Below, piece after piece: positions 32,094-43,253 of a stretch of 64,000 bases of DNA (its first letter is position 1; each line of letters starts with the position of its first letter). The position numbers and the translations under genes are program-made. The notes below the pieces were generated by a model that ran no database searches, was not told the origin of the DNA, and worked only from the letters and a program-made list of their open reading frames with translations. The stretch covers positions 2,162,261-2,226,260 of the forward strand of contig CM065889.1 of the NCBI GenBank assembly GCA_033439255.1, given 5' to 3'. The DNA is from Hericium rajendrae. Its lineage: Eukaryota; Basidiomycota; Agaricomycetes; Russulales; Hericiaceae.

Positions 32094-35000
32094 CTACAAT
32101 GATCGGAGCCGCTTGCTGGAGTGCAGAAGAATGAGATTCATGGCCCCGTGGCATAAATATCGAGGACCATCCTCACCAGGCGTGAGCATGCCCTCGGTTC
32201 TGCTTGAATAGTCCTCGTCGTTGCGTGCATTTTGGACCTGGGATGCACGGTTCGCCAAATGGGTATTGTTCAGGACGATTGCGGGCAGTTGCTGTGGCCC
32301 GCGCAAGGGTATATGGAACATACTCACTCGTTGAGACGCTGTATGCGGTGTGACAGGAACATCAATCGTGGATTGATGTAAGTCATGCCTTTGAGAGGTG
32401 ACGCGGCAGATGGTCGGCTTGTCAGCGCTCTCGCTAACCGATGCATGTGCGTGACTTGACGCCCGCCTCTTCCAGGATCGAATAATGGATGTGGTTGACG
32501 AGGTAAGCAAGGCCATGTTCTTGGATTGCGCTACAGCGCTGGAAGAATGGGCTGTGGACAATTGACGTCCAATCTGATGAGCGTCGCTGCCTCCCGGCTC
32601 AGGGACGGGTTCTGCCTCTTCGTCCAGAGTTGACGCCCGCCTCTTCAAGGATCGAATAGTGGATGTGGTTGACGAGGTAAGCAAGGCCATGTTCTTGGAT
32701 TGCGCTACAGCGCTGGAAGAATGGGCTGTGGACAATTGACGTCCAATCTGATGAGCGTCGCTGCCTCCCGGCTCCTCGCTGCCTCCCGGCTCCTCGCTGC
32801 CTCCCGGCTCCTCGGGCTCCTGGTCCTCCTCGGGCTCCTGGTCCTCCTCGGGCTCCTGCTGCTCCTCCGGCTCCTGGTCCTCCTCGGGCTCCTGGTCCTC
32901 CTCGGGCTCCTGGAAGTGCACTGCTTCTGCGTCGATCGCTTGGAGTATCTTCGCTATGAAGGTGGCGCCTTCAGGCGTGGACATGGCGCTGTGACGGCGG
33001 ACCACCTTCTCGCGGCTATTGCAGACCTACGTAGGATCAAGTAAGATTTGATAGCACTGATGGCATGCAAACTGACATCACAGCAATGGCGTAGCTCATC
33101 CCTGGGGTTCATCACCTGGCCAAAGTAGTCGCAAAGCCTCTGTGGAAGAAGGGGGTAAGAGAACAAGTGGGCTTGAGTTGGGCGTACGGCATACATTGTG
33201 ACGACAATCACGCGTGTTCTCCGCGTATTTGATGAGCTAACATGGGCAAAGTAAGTCACTGAGCATCTCATGACAGTGTACATACACTGATGAAGCTGTG
33301 GTCAGTATTTGGATCGCGAGGGGCCACTTTCCGCACGTGTAGAGCGTCCTCTCGCGCTGTCTTCTCTTTAGCTGAGGGAGTAATGATGACCGTGATTCTT
33401 ACAATAATATAAAACGGACGAAGCTCTCTGGTTTTCTTGTGAGCGATAGTCTGATTACAAGGTGGACAAGGTAATGACCAAACCATCTCTGCCGGCCATC
33501 TCTGAGCTTTGATCAGCCTCGAAGCACAAGTGACATCGGAGTCGTCACCTACCACTCTCTTGATAAAACTCTGGCGAGGACTCAGTATAAAACGTTGATA
33601 ATACGCAGAACGTACCTTCAAAGCTCTTCGGGAGGTCATAATGAATCACATAACTAAACCATATTTTGGTCAGAGCATGATCCGACAAGTAAAGTGATGG
33701 TAATGGCTTACAGAATCGTCCGCGTCTTGACGTTATTGACAAAGGCTCCTGTCGCGCATACCTTGTTCCTGATATTGAAGTCGAATTCAGATAAAGCACC
33801 ACAGCAGAGCTCACCACATGGACTTCGCCTTCACCCATGCTAGCGTTCTCCCATTCTTCAATTGTCTCCTCTAGCGTGGCTGAGCTATGCGGATAAGGAG
33901 TCAATTCATTGCAGCCTTTTAAGTCTGGAATCCCTACCGGATTCCGGGGTGATAAGGCCTGGCCTTGATGTCATGTTCCTGGAGATATGACGAGAGCTTG
34001 TCGCATGTGCTACGCGTGCGACAAAAGATGATGCCAATAGGTAGATCGGCCCGTTTATTATACAGCCGCTTAATGACTTTGCAGATGTCTTCCATGAGCT
34101 CAGGCTCTGTAAAGGCATGGTTGCAGACCTACGGGCGGTAGTAAAGTGAATAAGTATCACAAAATCATGATTAGCGGTGCAAACCTGATAGAAAACATGT
34201 GGTCTGTGGACGGAGTATACCGCTTGAAAGGTGTGCGCATCCGACATGGGTCTAATTTTCATGATGTCCGTTTGCACTCTGTTTCAATTACCGAATTACT
34301 CTTCAAAAATCTTCGGGATAGTCGGGCCACGTACCCAACTGTTGCCCATGCAGCGAGGGCTGTGACGGGGACTTCCGGAAATTTATCTGCAAACCGGAAA
34401 ATGTTGAGATACTCATCGTTGAAATTATGGCTGTATTCCTGTCATAACTGGTAAATTTCTGAGTGGATTGCCTAGGACATGAGACTTGCAGAGATACATT
34501 CCGCCTTGAAAGGGTCAGTACAACGCGGTTGCCAGAGAGGAACACGAACATCTCTAACGACCAAGCGATTCAAATCCTTATTGTTGTAGAGTTTGGTCAT
34601 GGTTGTCAAGAAATCATTTGATAAGAGAATGTCGGGGGTGACTGGGGCAAGATTGAATGGGTCATGTTTTATGTACGAAGTACAGCGCTTACCATAAAAA
34701 AGCCGGCAATGCACGATATTATGGCAAAGCTCCGCGAGAACCTTGCGGAATATTAGCTCTGCGGCAGAGGAAAAGGCAAACGTGAGCAGATACCCTTTTT
34801 CTATCGGAGTGAAGAGTTTCATTGTTCACTTCTTGGACATTGATACCGTGTCGGCGTAGAAGAGAGATATCTGGAGTCAAACGGAAAATTACGCATATAG
34901 TCCGACATTGTTCACAGGACTCACCGGTTTCAGTTGAGGCTGCATGTCACGCAATCAGCCAGCTGGTCGACACCAAGAAAACAGCCTTTACCTAGTTTGG

Positions 35001-35306
35001 AAGAGACGACAAGCGTCAATCCAGACTGTATGCATTATCAGACAGGTAATAATGTGCCTATAAAAGTACTTACATTCGCGGCAAGGGCGGGATATTGGAA
35101 GCATATCGTCTGCACCTCGGGTTAGACCTGTACACCAAAGGCAGAAGACGGATGACCTCGCCAATACCACCCGCCCCTACCACCAGGACATTTTTGCCTG
35201 TCAATGTTGGTTAATATCACGAGGATGACAACGGTAAACGGGCAACCTTGCATCGCAGCTTGGCACACAGCTTCTTGTTGTGCCTCAAACTTCGAATGGC
35301 CTAGGA
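32094..35306 (-). pseudogene. RecQ-type DNA helicase, decayed
   Basis: Minus-strand exons spell an agaricomycete RecQ: VLGHSKFEAQQEAVCQAAMQ (Q-motif region), GKNVLVVGAGGIGE/TICFQYPALAAN (motif I), CTSYIKHDPFNLAPVTPDIL, LLSNDFLTTMTKLYNNKDLN, FADKFPEVPVTALAA, LPIGIIFCRTRSTCDKLSSY (motif IV), YVIHYDLPKSFEG and FYQESGR (motif VI), then the zinc-binding DYFGQVMNPRDELRHCCDVC. Inactivating changes: the Walker A Lys is Glu (GGIGET for GLGKS); the DEAH box is lost (RLVVRDVRV) with stops before HNFNDEY; TATA of motif III is altered. The last exon (from 33020) encodes a low-complexity tail with EPEEDQ and EEPGGS repeats and a duplicated segment. RecQ copies unwind DNA; this one should not. Confidence 0.8.
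32457..32774. repeat. 144-bp direct duplication in the RecQ-like tail
   Basis: 32457-32600 and 32631-32774 are near-identical (at least two mismatches, TTCCAGG/TTCAAGG and ATAATGG/ATAGTGG). On the minus strand both encode GGSDAHQIGRQLSTAHSSSA and a following basic stretch. Immediately after are 15-bp repeats (CTCGCTGCCTCCCGG) encoding EEPGGS. Confidence 0.85.
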
Positions 35307-36010
35307 CTGAAATACACATCAAAAGCAATCGTACAGTATAATCAAAGCACTCGCCATTGTTCAGGATTCTGTGAAACCAATCAACGGTGAACTGTGGGCA
35401 CGAGTAGATGGGCGTTTCGCAACGTACGGGAAGTGGGTGGGTGATTCCTCTCTGGTCTCACTTTCGACGTCTCTGATCCAGCTGGTGGAAGAACATTCTT
35501 CAGTGTCTTGACTTGGGGTACGTGAATGCGAGTCCATCGCCAGGAAGTGGGTATGGGGACCTCACCGCCGGACACGCAGGGGGGGCATACCGAGGGATAC
35601 CAGGGGATATCTGTGTGGCGTCATCCCTTACCTCCGGGACATGGGGGGGATGGCGGGAATGGCGGGCCGAACTTCTCGCAGGTTTTGGCAACTTGCTCCC
35701 ACGTCTCATCGACGTGACTGCGTATCAAGGCATAAGCATAGCATGACCGACTCCTCTCATTGTCGTCGAATACGGAGCCAGTTGTGAAAGAAAGGAAAGA
35801 TAAATGGAGCTTCCTCCCCTCGCGTAACATGATCGTGCGGGACACGAGGTCACACAGCAGCCTGCTGCACGTTGTAACGGGTATGTTTTTTTTTCAATGA
35901 TAAGACAGGGTGTGTCTGAACATTGCATTAGTACTGCATAATACAGGCGATCAGACAGTGGAAGGAGATCGTTATGTTCGCGTATGGCCATGCTCGCAAG
36001 GAGAAGTGTC
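35307..36010. other. Upstream of RecQ relic; coding-like fragment
   Basis: A minus-strand stretch near 35735-35640 reads HVDETWEQVAKTCEKFGPPF and ends at a GTAAGG donor, so it may be an upstream exon of the RecQ-like gene or of a separate small gene. Otherwise nothing. Element copy 1 begins at 36011. Confidence 0.25.
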
Positions 36011-37258
36011 CATCAGGGAAATGATCAGATCCTATATAGCTCTATAAGTCCTACATAGATTTCCTAGGGCCATAGCAACGTCAAGTTCTACATAGCTCAT
36101 ATAGCTGTAGTGAGATGCTATGTAGTGCTATGTAGCTTGGCTGGGTTGCTATGTAGCTCTATGATAGCTATGATAGCTTCCTAGTCAGCTATGATATCTA
36201 TTATAGCAGACTTAGCTATACAATGTATGGAAGGTATCTTACTAATATAAGTTATGCTCAGTAGATACATTTATAAATTCTATCATAGCTACATTTTTAA
36301 AATTCATTATATAGCTTTAGTAGACTTTATAAAAGTCTACAATATTATATCCACTTTTATCACATGAAAATCAGACATCAACCAATATAAGATCACATCA
36401 AAAAGATTATATTCAAATCTAATACAGCTATTTGTAATCTACTACACAACTAAACTAAGTGTATATATATCTAGCAAGATAACAATTAATCATAATATCA
36501 CAAGGTTATATATATATATAAGCAAGAAAACTTACTAGCATGAGAAAAAAGCGAAAATCTAGAAGTATAAATTGTCAACAAAGATAATATGAGAAGTCTA
36601 CAAGTCTACAGTAAGTACTCACCAATATGATCAAAAAGCGAAAATCTAGCAACCTAGCAAGAGAAGACAAATCAGTATAAGAATATAGACCAATAATAAA
36701 AGAAAGCTTACCATAGGTAGTGGAGTCAAGAGCGAAAGGTAAAGTTAAGAGAGAAGAGCTCGAAGACGGAGGAGATGGTGGTGGTAAGAGAGAGAGAGAC
36801 GACGCGCGTCGCGCGAGCCTTATATAAGATTGCCAGCGGAGCCACAATTATCTCCGGGCCGGACACTGCCGGACGCGGCAACAGAGCTAGGCGGACAGAC
36901 TTCATTATATTGTCTGTGTTGCCCGGTAGTTCACAGTACAGTAGCTAGAAGTATTGCTCATACAATATATTCTTCTGATTATTCCACAGCTGTCGCTTTT
37001 TTCCCGTATATTATGCGATTTTATTTGATTTGTTGTGCCTTGTAGATGTGAACTTCGCGCGTTGAGCAGCGAAGTCGCGTCGTTTGTCTTCGTACTCTCG
37101 ACTCTCTCCTTGCCCACTCCCTCTCCTCTGGTCTCTCCTCCCTCTTCTCGTCTTCTGCCGTCTCTCGTCAACTTGAAGGGTTCCAGTGTCGGGGCTCGAG
37201 GGTCCAGGGGTACAGGTGAGTAATAAAAAACTATATTTCGTGTGTAATGTACTAATAT

Positions 37259-37292
37259 CGAGAGTGCCACTCGTCGACGAGTGGCACTCTCG
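37259..37292. repeat. Perfect 34-bp palindrome in copy 1
   Basis: Two 17-bp arms (cgagagtgccactcgtc and its complement) with no spacer. It could extrude a cruciform or bind a dimer. Confidence 0.9.
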
Positions 37293-37922
37293 TTTTCTCG
37301 TTTGTTTTCCACCCCCAACGTGCACCCTCTCCCTTCCAACACTCCGCCGCCCCGCTCTCGCGCACCCTCCGCGCCCATTCGCTTGCATTACCCGCGCCGC
37401 CGACCAACTACCGCCTCTGACGCATCGCGCTTGCCCCTGCGCACGGCCCCCGACTGTCCGCGCGCAGGGCCAGCACGACTGCGCCAGCGCACGCACGCAC
37501 GCCCGGGCCCGGTCAACATCACCCAGCTGCGCGTGCAGGCCTGCATGCGTGGATGGCTGCGCACGTCTACGCCAGCGCACGGACCCACCAACGCGCGCGT
37601 CTGCATACGGCCCCGCCTCCGCAGCACTGGCACACGGCCCTGCGCGCTCGCGCCAGCGCGCCCACCGGTACACGCCCCAGGCCATCTGCGCACGGGCGTG
37701 CCAGCACACGGCGCCGCGTTGACCCGTTGCCGTGGCAACTGGCACCAACGCGCGGAATGGCTGCCAGCGGCTCAGCTGCCCATGCCCGCACCTCGCCCAC
37801 CCCGCGTCCACTCGTGCGTAGAACGCCCCGCACCTGTTCAACGCCCCTCCGCGTTCCCTACCACGGTGCGCCTGTGCACGATGAGCACCGGCTCGTCGAC
37901 GACCACGCGCGCACGACACCCG

Positions 37923-38318
37923 CAGCCCGGATACGACCTCCGCAGCCCGGACACGACGCGTGCCAGCCATGAACGATGCCGGCAGCCCGCGAACGACGCC
38001 AGCAGCCCGCGAACGACGCCAGCAGCCCGCGAACGACGCCAGCAGCCCGCGAACGACGCCTGCAGTCCGTGCACGGCAGCAACAGCCCGTGAACGACGTG
38101 CGCAGCCCCGCGAACGATGTGCGCAGCCCCGCAAACGACGTGCGCAGTCCGCAAACGACACCCGCAGCCCAAGAATGACGCCGGCAGCCCAAGAACGACG
38201 CCTGCAGCCCGGCCACGATATCCGCAGCCCGCGTACCGCACCTGCAGCCCGCGCGCGACTCCTCCAGCCCGAAACGACGTTCGCGCACGACGCTTGCAGC
38301 CCGGACACCTGCGCATGG
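37923..38318. repeat. 20-bp-period GC-rich minisatellite in copy 1
   Basis: About 18-20 units with consensus CAGCCCGCGAACGACGCCAG, four of them nearly perfect near 37983-38060. The repeat lacks stop codons in several frames, which explains the long open frames on both strands. Confidence 0.85.
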
Positions 38319-38844
38319 CCCCAGTGCCTCGCGCGCAGTCCTCGTACCTCGCGCACGACCTGCGCGCTTCGCGTACGATCCCAGTGCCCCGCGCAACAGC
38401 CGTAACGACCCCGCACCTCACACACGACGTCCCGCGTGCCTACGACAGCATGCTTGGTGCCATGTCAGTGGTGTACCCCATGCCTGTTCCCTGTAGCTAG
38501 TATTTCATGTAGCTACATCAATGATTTGAACAAATTTACCTTGATGATCAAGCTTATAATCCTCCAATCTGAAGCATAGAAAACCTGACATTGATGCTTC
38601 TTGTGTTTACCTGAATGGTCATAGGGCATATACCTTTCATAGCATGCCTATGGGATTATATAGCAATCATAGCTACTCCTCACAACTACATAGTGCTATA
38701 TACCTTGTAACTACTGCTATGGAGACTATGATAGCCATCATAGCTCTATATAGATAAGAAGGGAGCTATGTAGGCCATATAGCCCTATCATAGACCACAT
38801 AACCTGACACTAGGCTATGTAGAATTTCCATTTCCCTGATGTCA

Positions 38845-41152
38845 TTATCGTTGCTCTTCCCCATCCTGCATGCATCTCCATTGCTGAGATAGGCTCTCAA
38901 TTCGGCGGCTCAAGTCTTCGCATAAACTTGGAATCGATCCGTCATCCCAATGATCATTGGGAGGGTTTCCCCTGCACTTGGAGGGCTGAGCCTATCGAAC
39001 AATTGGCACGTTGTAGGCGGTCACCATAGAGGTATCATTTTAAGTACACACCAGGATTACTTGTTGGGACAGCTCTGGTTCGTTGAAGAATGTCTTGGCA
39101 AAGTGCAATAAATAGACGCCGCAATCGCAGTGATTCGGTTGAGAGGGCACCTATAGCAGGAGTTTGAACAGCGCCCAGAAAGGAAAAGAGTGGTCGTACG
39201 TGAACTGTTTTGCCATGTGCGTGCCCTGTGTCCTCTAGATCCAAATTCTTTTTGTCCATTGCCTCGTATTTCAAGTATGCACCAAGCCTGTTCACGACCT
39301 TGGGGTGAGTTGAACCCATCGAGTCAAGAGTGAAGATATAGGTGCTGCCACGCAGGCGATCAGCGAGCATATTCAATCTTCAATGACACCTCGACCTCAC
39401 CTCCCAAGTTGTTGACTGTTGCCTCCCTGAGACGAGCTACGGGCATCACTGAGACATGAATCGGAGGCCGGTGCACCGGAGGTCGAACGAGAACTGAGTG
39501 CAGGATTGCGGGTGGCGAGTGGGTCAAGTGAAGCAGTCACTGGATGGCTTGTGATGTGAGAGGCCGCCGAACCAGACTCCACGATTCCCTGTTGTGCTGC
39601 GCTCGATTGTAGATCACAGGCCGCTCCTCGTTGCGGAAATAGAATATACTGTGGATGGGAAATGATGGCCAGATACCAATGAAAGCTACCCAGTGCGCGA
39701 TAAGTATGAGGCAATCCGAAAATCCCAGAGCAAACAGGATCTTACTCTTCGTTAATCGGGACAACAATATATTTTTTGTGGAAAATGTCGACTTTCGATG
39801 TCCATGTGCGGACACTCTTGTAACCATCTGTGGTCCTAGATGTCATGTGGGTACCGTGGTATCAGGATGTAAACTCATACCCCAAAACTCACTTGTTTTC
39901 TGACAGTTTCTTGTACAAGAAGGAGTTAAACAGGTGTATTTGTTCTGCAATTTCAGGTTTCCGTTGACGTAATTCGTCCAAGAACAGTCTGATCACACGT
40001 TCTGAGTGATTGCTCGAAGTATATGGTACCTCTTACCTCAGTCCAAATTCGATTACAGTGTCGTTCAAGAATTCTCCTGGTCTCAATCGCCCGCAATCGG
40101 CTCTTGTTATGTGCACCGCCCGAGATCCTGCTAAGGGGTACACCAAGACACTTCAGATGAAGTCAGCGGTGGTTGGGAAACGCGTGGGCAGAGTAAGATC
40201 TGTTACTTACACCTCCGGGGATTGGGAGATGTCGGATTCAGAATCGAGTGTATCTGCACTTGAAGATGCACGAGAAGGGAAGCGTGATAGGGAATGTGCT
40301 GCGGTGGAGGGGATACTGCCGTCGACTGGGACTGGGGAGATCAAGGATGTATAACCTGTTGAATCACCTGGTACAGAGGACGACTGGGGTACAACCCTCG
40401 AGGCAGACCCGTCATCTCGTCCATGGACAACACCCGCAGGTGGGTTGGATACTTGGCATGTCCTGTCCCAAAGCGACGCTGCAGTAGATGGTCTGTGATA
40501 TGTCAGAGTTTAAACCAATTGTATTCGTTTCCAGACAGGGAACGATGCATACGCAACATAGCGCACGTTTGATGTCCCTCTCGACAAGTGCGCGAGCAAG
40601 GATGTGTACCCATCCGGTTGCCATTCGGGGACGTTGGTCGTAAATCTAAACATCAGATCACCGGAATGACCGGCATTCCCTGACATGCGAGTGAGATGCA
40701 GGCTAGAAAGACAGCCAGCGTTACGTACCGGGCTTGAGCGCTGTGCAGTACCGGCCTTTGGCCCGCATCTTCGAAGAGGACTTGATCTTGACAGCAAGGG
40801 TATGTTGTACAGGTTGCTGTCGAGATGATGGTCAATTAAAACTCAACTTGTCTTAGACTGCGCCAACCTGGACATTCACAGCTACCACGGAGTCTACCGT
40901 ATGGATGGCGAGGTTGGTCCACAACATCACGGCTTCGATGACTGTGTCCACCAAGAGCAAGTAGCTATATTCCTCGTCCCATATAAGCGCGTAGCGAGTG
41001 AGAAGAGACGAATATTCGTCTGTGGCCATGATTTTGAGGCCTACCGCCCATCCACTGAGCGGAAGTTGGAAACGGCGAGGTAAGATGCAGGTTGTGGTGT
41101 TTAGATCCATGAGATCCAGAAGTGTCTTGGCTGGACTGTGGCCTGCCTTCAC
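38845..41152 (-). CDS. Ulp1-like (C48) cysteine protease
   Basis: Eleven exons join in phase to 580 aa: 41152-40868, 40816-40729, 40679-40553, 40492-40211, 40150-40037, 39988-39893, 39835-39746, 39685-39401, 39344-39200, 39150-39061, 38985-38845. The N-terminal ~165 aa are unassigned (LPLSGWAVGLKIMATDEYSS, YSYLLLVDTVIEAVMLW), then a Ser-rich linker. From ~270 is the C48 fold: CGRLRPGEFLNDTVIEFGLR, EQIHLFNSFLYKKL, KVDIFHKKYIVVPIN. All catalytic residues are present: His in FHWYLAIISHP (39681-39679), Asp in FTLDSMGS (39325-39323), Gln and Cys in SQPNHCDCGVYLLHF (Cys 39123-39121). The family removes SUMO-like modifiers; such multi-copy genes in basidiomycetes often ride on transposons. The frame looks intact. 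Element copy 1 is inserted just after the stop. Confidence 0.85.
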
Positions 41153-41705
41153 CCGACCCGATCACAAGCCACAGATCAGAATCTACAATCCACAATCCAA
41201 ACTAGAACTGTGATGTGACAACAAGGTCACAAACAGAAAGCGACTTACCGGTCTTCGGACCGTCGTCGAAGGCCAATCGTGACGAAGTCAGTGGGTTTAA
41301 TGACCGGCCCATGTGGTACCCGGGTGTAGCACGCGTCTATGAGTGGCCGGCTCGTGTACCATTTCAGCAAGAAAAAATCGGCTTATGGGAACTATATTGG
41401 TTATGTCTCGACAAGGTCAAGCTACATGTCAGTTGGTGATTTACTACTGGACGCATGCAACAACTACCTAAGTCGAACTTCCAAGGTGGAATCTGTATGG
41501 ACGTTCTGGACGTTCAATCAAGTCAACCTGCCAAGAACGAGTAGGATACATGGACATAAGAAGACGAAGAAGCAACGCAGTATTAGAACATGAACTTCGA
41601 TATCATATACTCGAACGCAGTGGAGATGAGGAACCTGCTAATTGTGCGTAGGTTACACGTCACAGACATTCCGTTTCTGGTTGGTAGGACGTTGCGTCTG
41701 TCACT
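41153..41705. other. Intergenic, nothing recognised
   Basis: Short plus-strand frames without motifs; upstream of the Ulp1-like gene and 3' of the next F-box gene. Confidence 0.35.
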
Positions 41706-43253
41706 CTATGCCCATCCGTCTGTATCATAAAAGCGGCCACAATAGTCGCTCTCGGGACAGAGAGTGGAATGAAGAGGAAGCTGCCACGCGCCGACTTCTC
41801 GATCACATATCCACCATGGCCCTTCTGATCCCTGTTGTCTTGCGATCTCTGTTGAGCAGTGCTTGCAGCCAGAGATAGTCGCTTGTTGTACATGCGACTC
41901 CATTTGCCGCGCTCGAACCCACTGCACTATCCCCGTGTGGTCGTCGTGCTCATAATGATTGATGTTGAATGCGAGGTGTTGTAGGCGCGGAACAGCAAAT
42001 GTACCATCAAACTGTAATAGATGGGGAAACAAAGACCAAGGATTCGGGACATCAAAATGAACCTTTTTTAGACCTGTAAAACGAGAGATGGAGGGGAGCA
42101 CCGTAGGAATGGAACCCGAGGCTGAGTCGAACACCACCCGCATCCTTGTAATATCTGTGAATGCAGCTATCTGGATAGAGGAGAGATCGAGAGCTTGTAA
42201 TATGGATGGGATAACGGTGATATGTCTATCACCGAGGCGCCATAGAAATCGCGGTCCATGTACCGGCGAGAAATGCTGACCGATATTTTGACCGACACAC
42301 CAAATGGCGACATGGGCTTCATTGAACCTCATGGAAAGCCGGAATGTATGCAGGATCTGTGTGGAAAAGAGAGACTCTAGGTACTTTCCAATAATGGTAG
42401 GGGTCTCCGCCCGTGGGGATGCATGGCTCCAGTCGTCCACCTTGAGGCAGATGGCCATGCCTTCCGCCCCCGAGATAGCACGAGCAAGCAGGACACAATC
42501 TGTTGACGATCTGGTTCCCAGGCAGAGAGACATGAGGCGGGGTAAAGACACGTGTATGGATTCGTCTGGCGGCGGTATCGGGGCCGCATTTTCCAGATGC
42601 AAAGTCTCGATCCGTCTCATGCACGTCAAACTGTCAAAGAGCAGTGTATATGGTGTCTGTATCGCAGATGAGTTTCCTGAGTCGCATTTTACTGTGAGGG
42701 ATACGAGGTTCGTAGGCACGACTGTTTGCCATGCAATATTGAGATTGAGCAGGGTAAATGATTTCAGCATGGGCGTTGCGTCCGGGATTGACGTGAGTGG
42801 GAAAGTGCTTTCAAAAACATTGTGATGGAGCGTCAGATGCTGGAGATTCATCGCCGCTGGCATGATCAAAGCCAGAGCACTGTCGACAGTGGAATCATCC
42901 GTTAAATCAATATGCAAGGTTTCGATACGCGAGGCATTTCCTTGGATAAAAGATGCGAGGATGGAGGAATAATGGGCTGTGATGGACAACGGAACTGGCC
43001 TGGCCATCTCACTCCAAAGCTGAGCACATCTCAGGCCGCGTTTAAGGCTCACGTGTCTCCATAACCCCGGATAGCGAAGAACCTCCTTTCTCCAATGCTG
43101 GCAGACTAAACTGAGAGTTACTGCAAAGGCGGGGTCGCCGTTGGTTGCTAACAAGAAAATGGCGTCGAGGATTTCACGGGGCAGTCTCTGCCACGGAAGT
43201 TGGGAGTTCCTCTTGTAGTGGACCATGGAGGCAACACGTTCTGCCATGCGCAA
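41706..43253 (-). CDS. F-box/LRR-like protein E
   Basis: A single-exon frame of 515 aa. F-box at ~residues 19-75 (LPWQRLPREILDAIFLLATN ... AVTLSLVCQHWRKEVLRYPG ... LWRHVSL). Leucine-rich segments follow (NASRIETLHIDLTDD, AAMNLQHLTLHHNVFE, MLKSFTLLNLNI, LHTFRLSMRFNEAHV). Unlike F-box genes A, B and D it has no acidic tail. The C-terminal part contains a Cys/His-containing stretch (QATISGCKHCSTEIARQ). Expected role: SCF substrate adaptor, target unknown. It is not a close paralogue of A or B. Confidence 0.8.
   Translation of the reverse strand: MRMAERVASMVHYKRNSQLPWQRLPREILDAIFLLATNGDPAFAVTLSLVCQHWRKEVLRYPGLWRHVSLKRGLRCAQLWSEMARPVPLSITAHYSSILASFIQGNASRIETLHIDLTDDSTVDSALALIMPAAMNLQHLTLHHNVFESTFPLTSIPDATPMLKSFTLLNLNIAWQTVVPTNLVSLTVKCDSGNSSAIQTPYTLLFDSLTCMRRIETLHLENAAPIPPPDESIHVSLPRLMSLCLGTRSSTDCVLLARAISGAEGMAICLKVDDWSHASPRAETPTIIGKYLESLFSTQILHTFRLSMRFNEAHVAIWCVGQNIGQHFSPVHGPRFLWRLGDRHITVIPSILQALDLSSIQIAAFTDITRMRVVFDSASGSIPTVLPSISRFTGLKKVHFDVPNPWSLFPHLLQFDGTFAVPRLQHLAFNINHYEHDDHTGIVQWVRARQMESHVQQATISGCKHCSTEIARQQGSEGPWWICDREVGAWQLPLHSTLCPESDYCGRFYDTDGWA

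Larger units (their letters stand above)
36011..38841 (+). mobile_element. Novel-looking 2.83-kb TIR element, copy 1
   Basis: 2831 bp, with 13-bp terminal inverted repeats CATCAGGGAAATG and a 2-bp flanking duplication TC (36009-36010, 38842-38843). The first ~750 bp and last ~330 bp are AT-rich and carry many CTACATAG/CTATGTAG and CTATATAG motifs in both orientations, typical of transposase-binding subterminal repeats. Internal order: AT-rich region with short intron-like signals, promoter-like block (36780-36900), 34-bp palindrome, GC-rich region with a 20-bp minisatellite. Long frames exist on both strands of the GC-rich part, but they are low complexity, overlap each other and are shifted by 1-bp indels between copies, so I do not call a protein. 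It lies 3 bp beyond the stop codon of the Ulp1-like gene. Probably non-autonomous. Confidence 0.9.

Noticed and set aside
37923-38318. CRISPR-like array
   Set aside because: Units abut with a 20-bp period and no unique spacers; this is a minisatellite in a eukaryotic transposon.
37011-38425. Long Ala/Arg/Gly-rich or Pro/Thr/Arg-rich proteins encoded on both strands of element copy 1 (and in copies 2 and 3)
   Set aside because: They derive from a 20-bp GC-rich minisatellite without stops, overlap each other on opposite strands, and change frame between copies through 1-bp indels.
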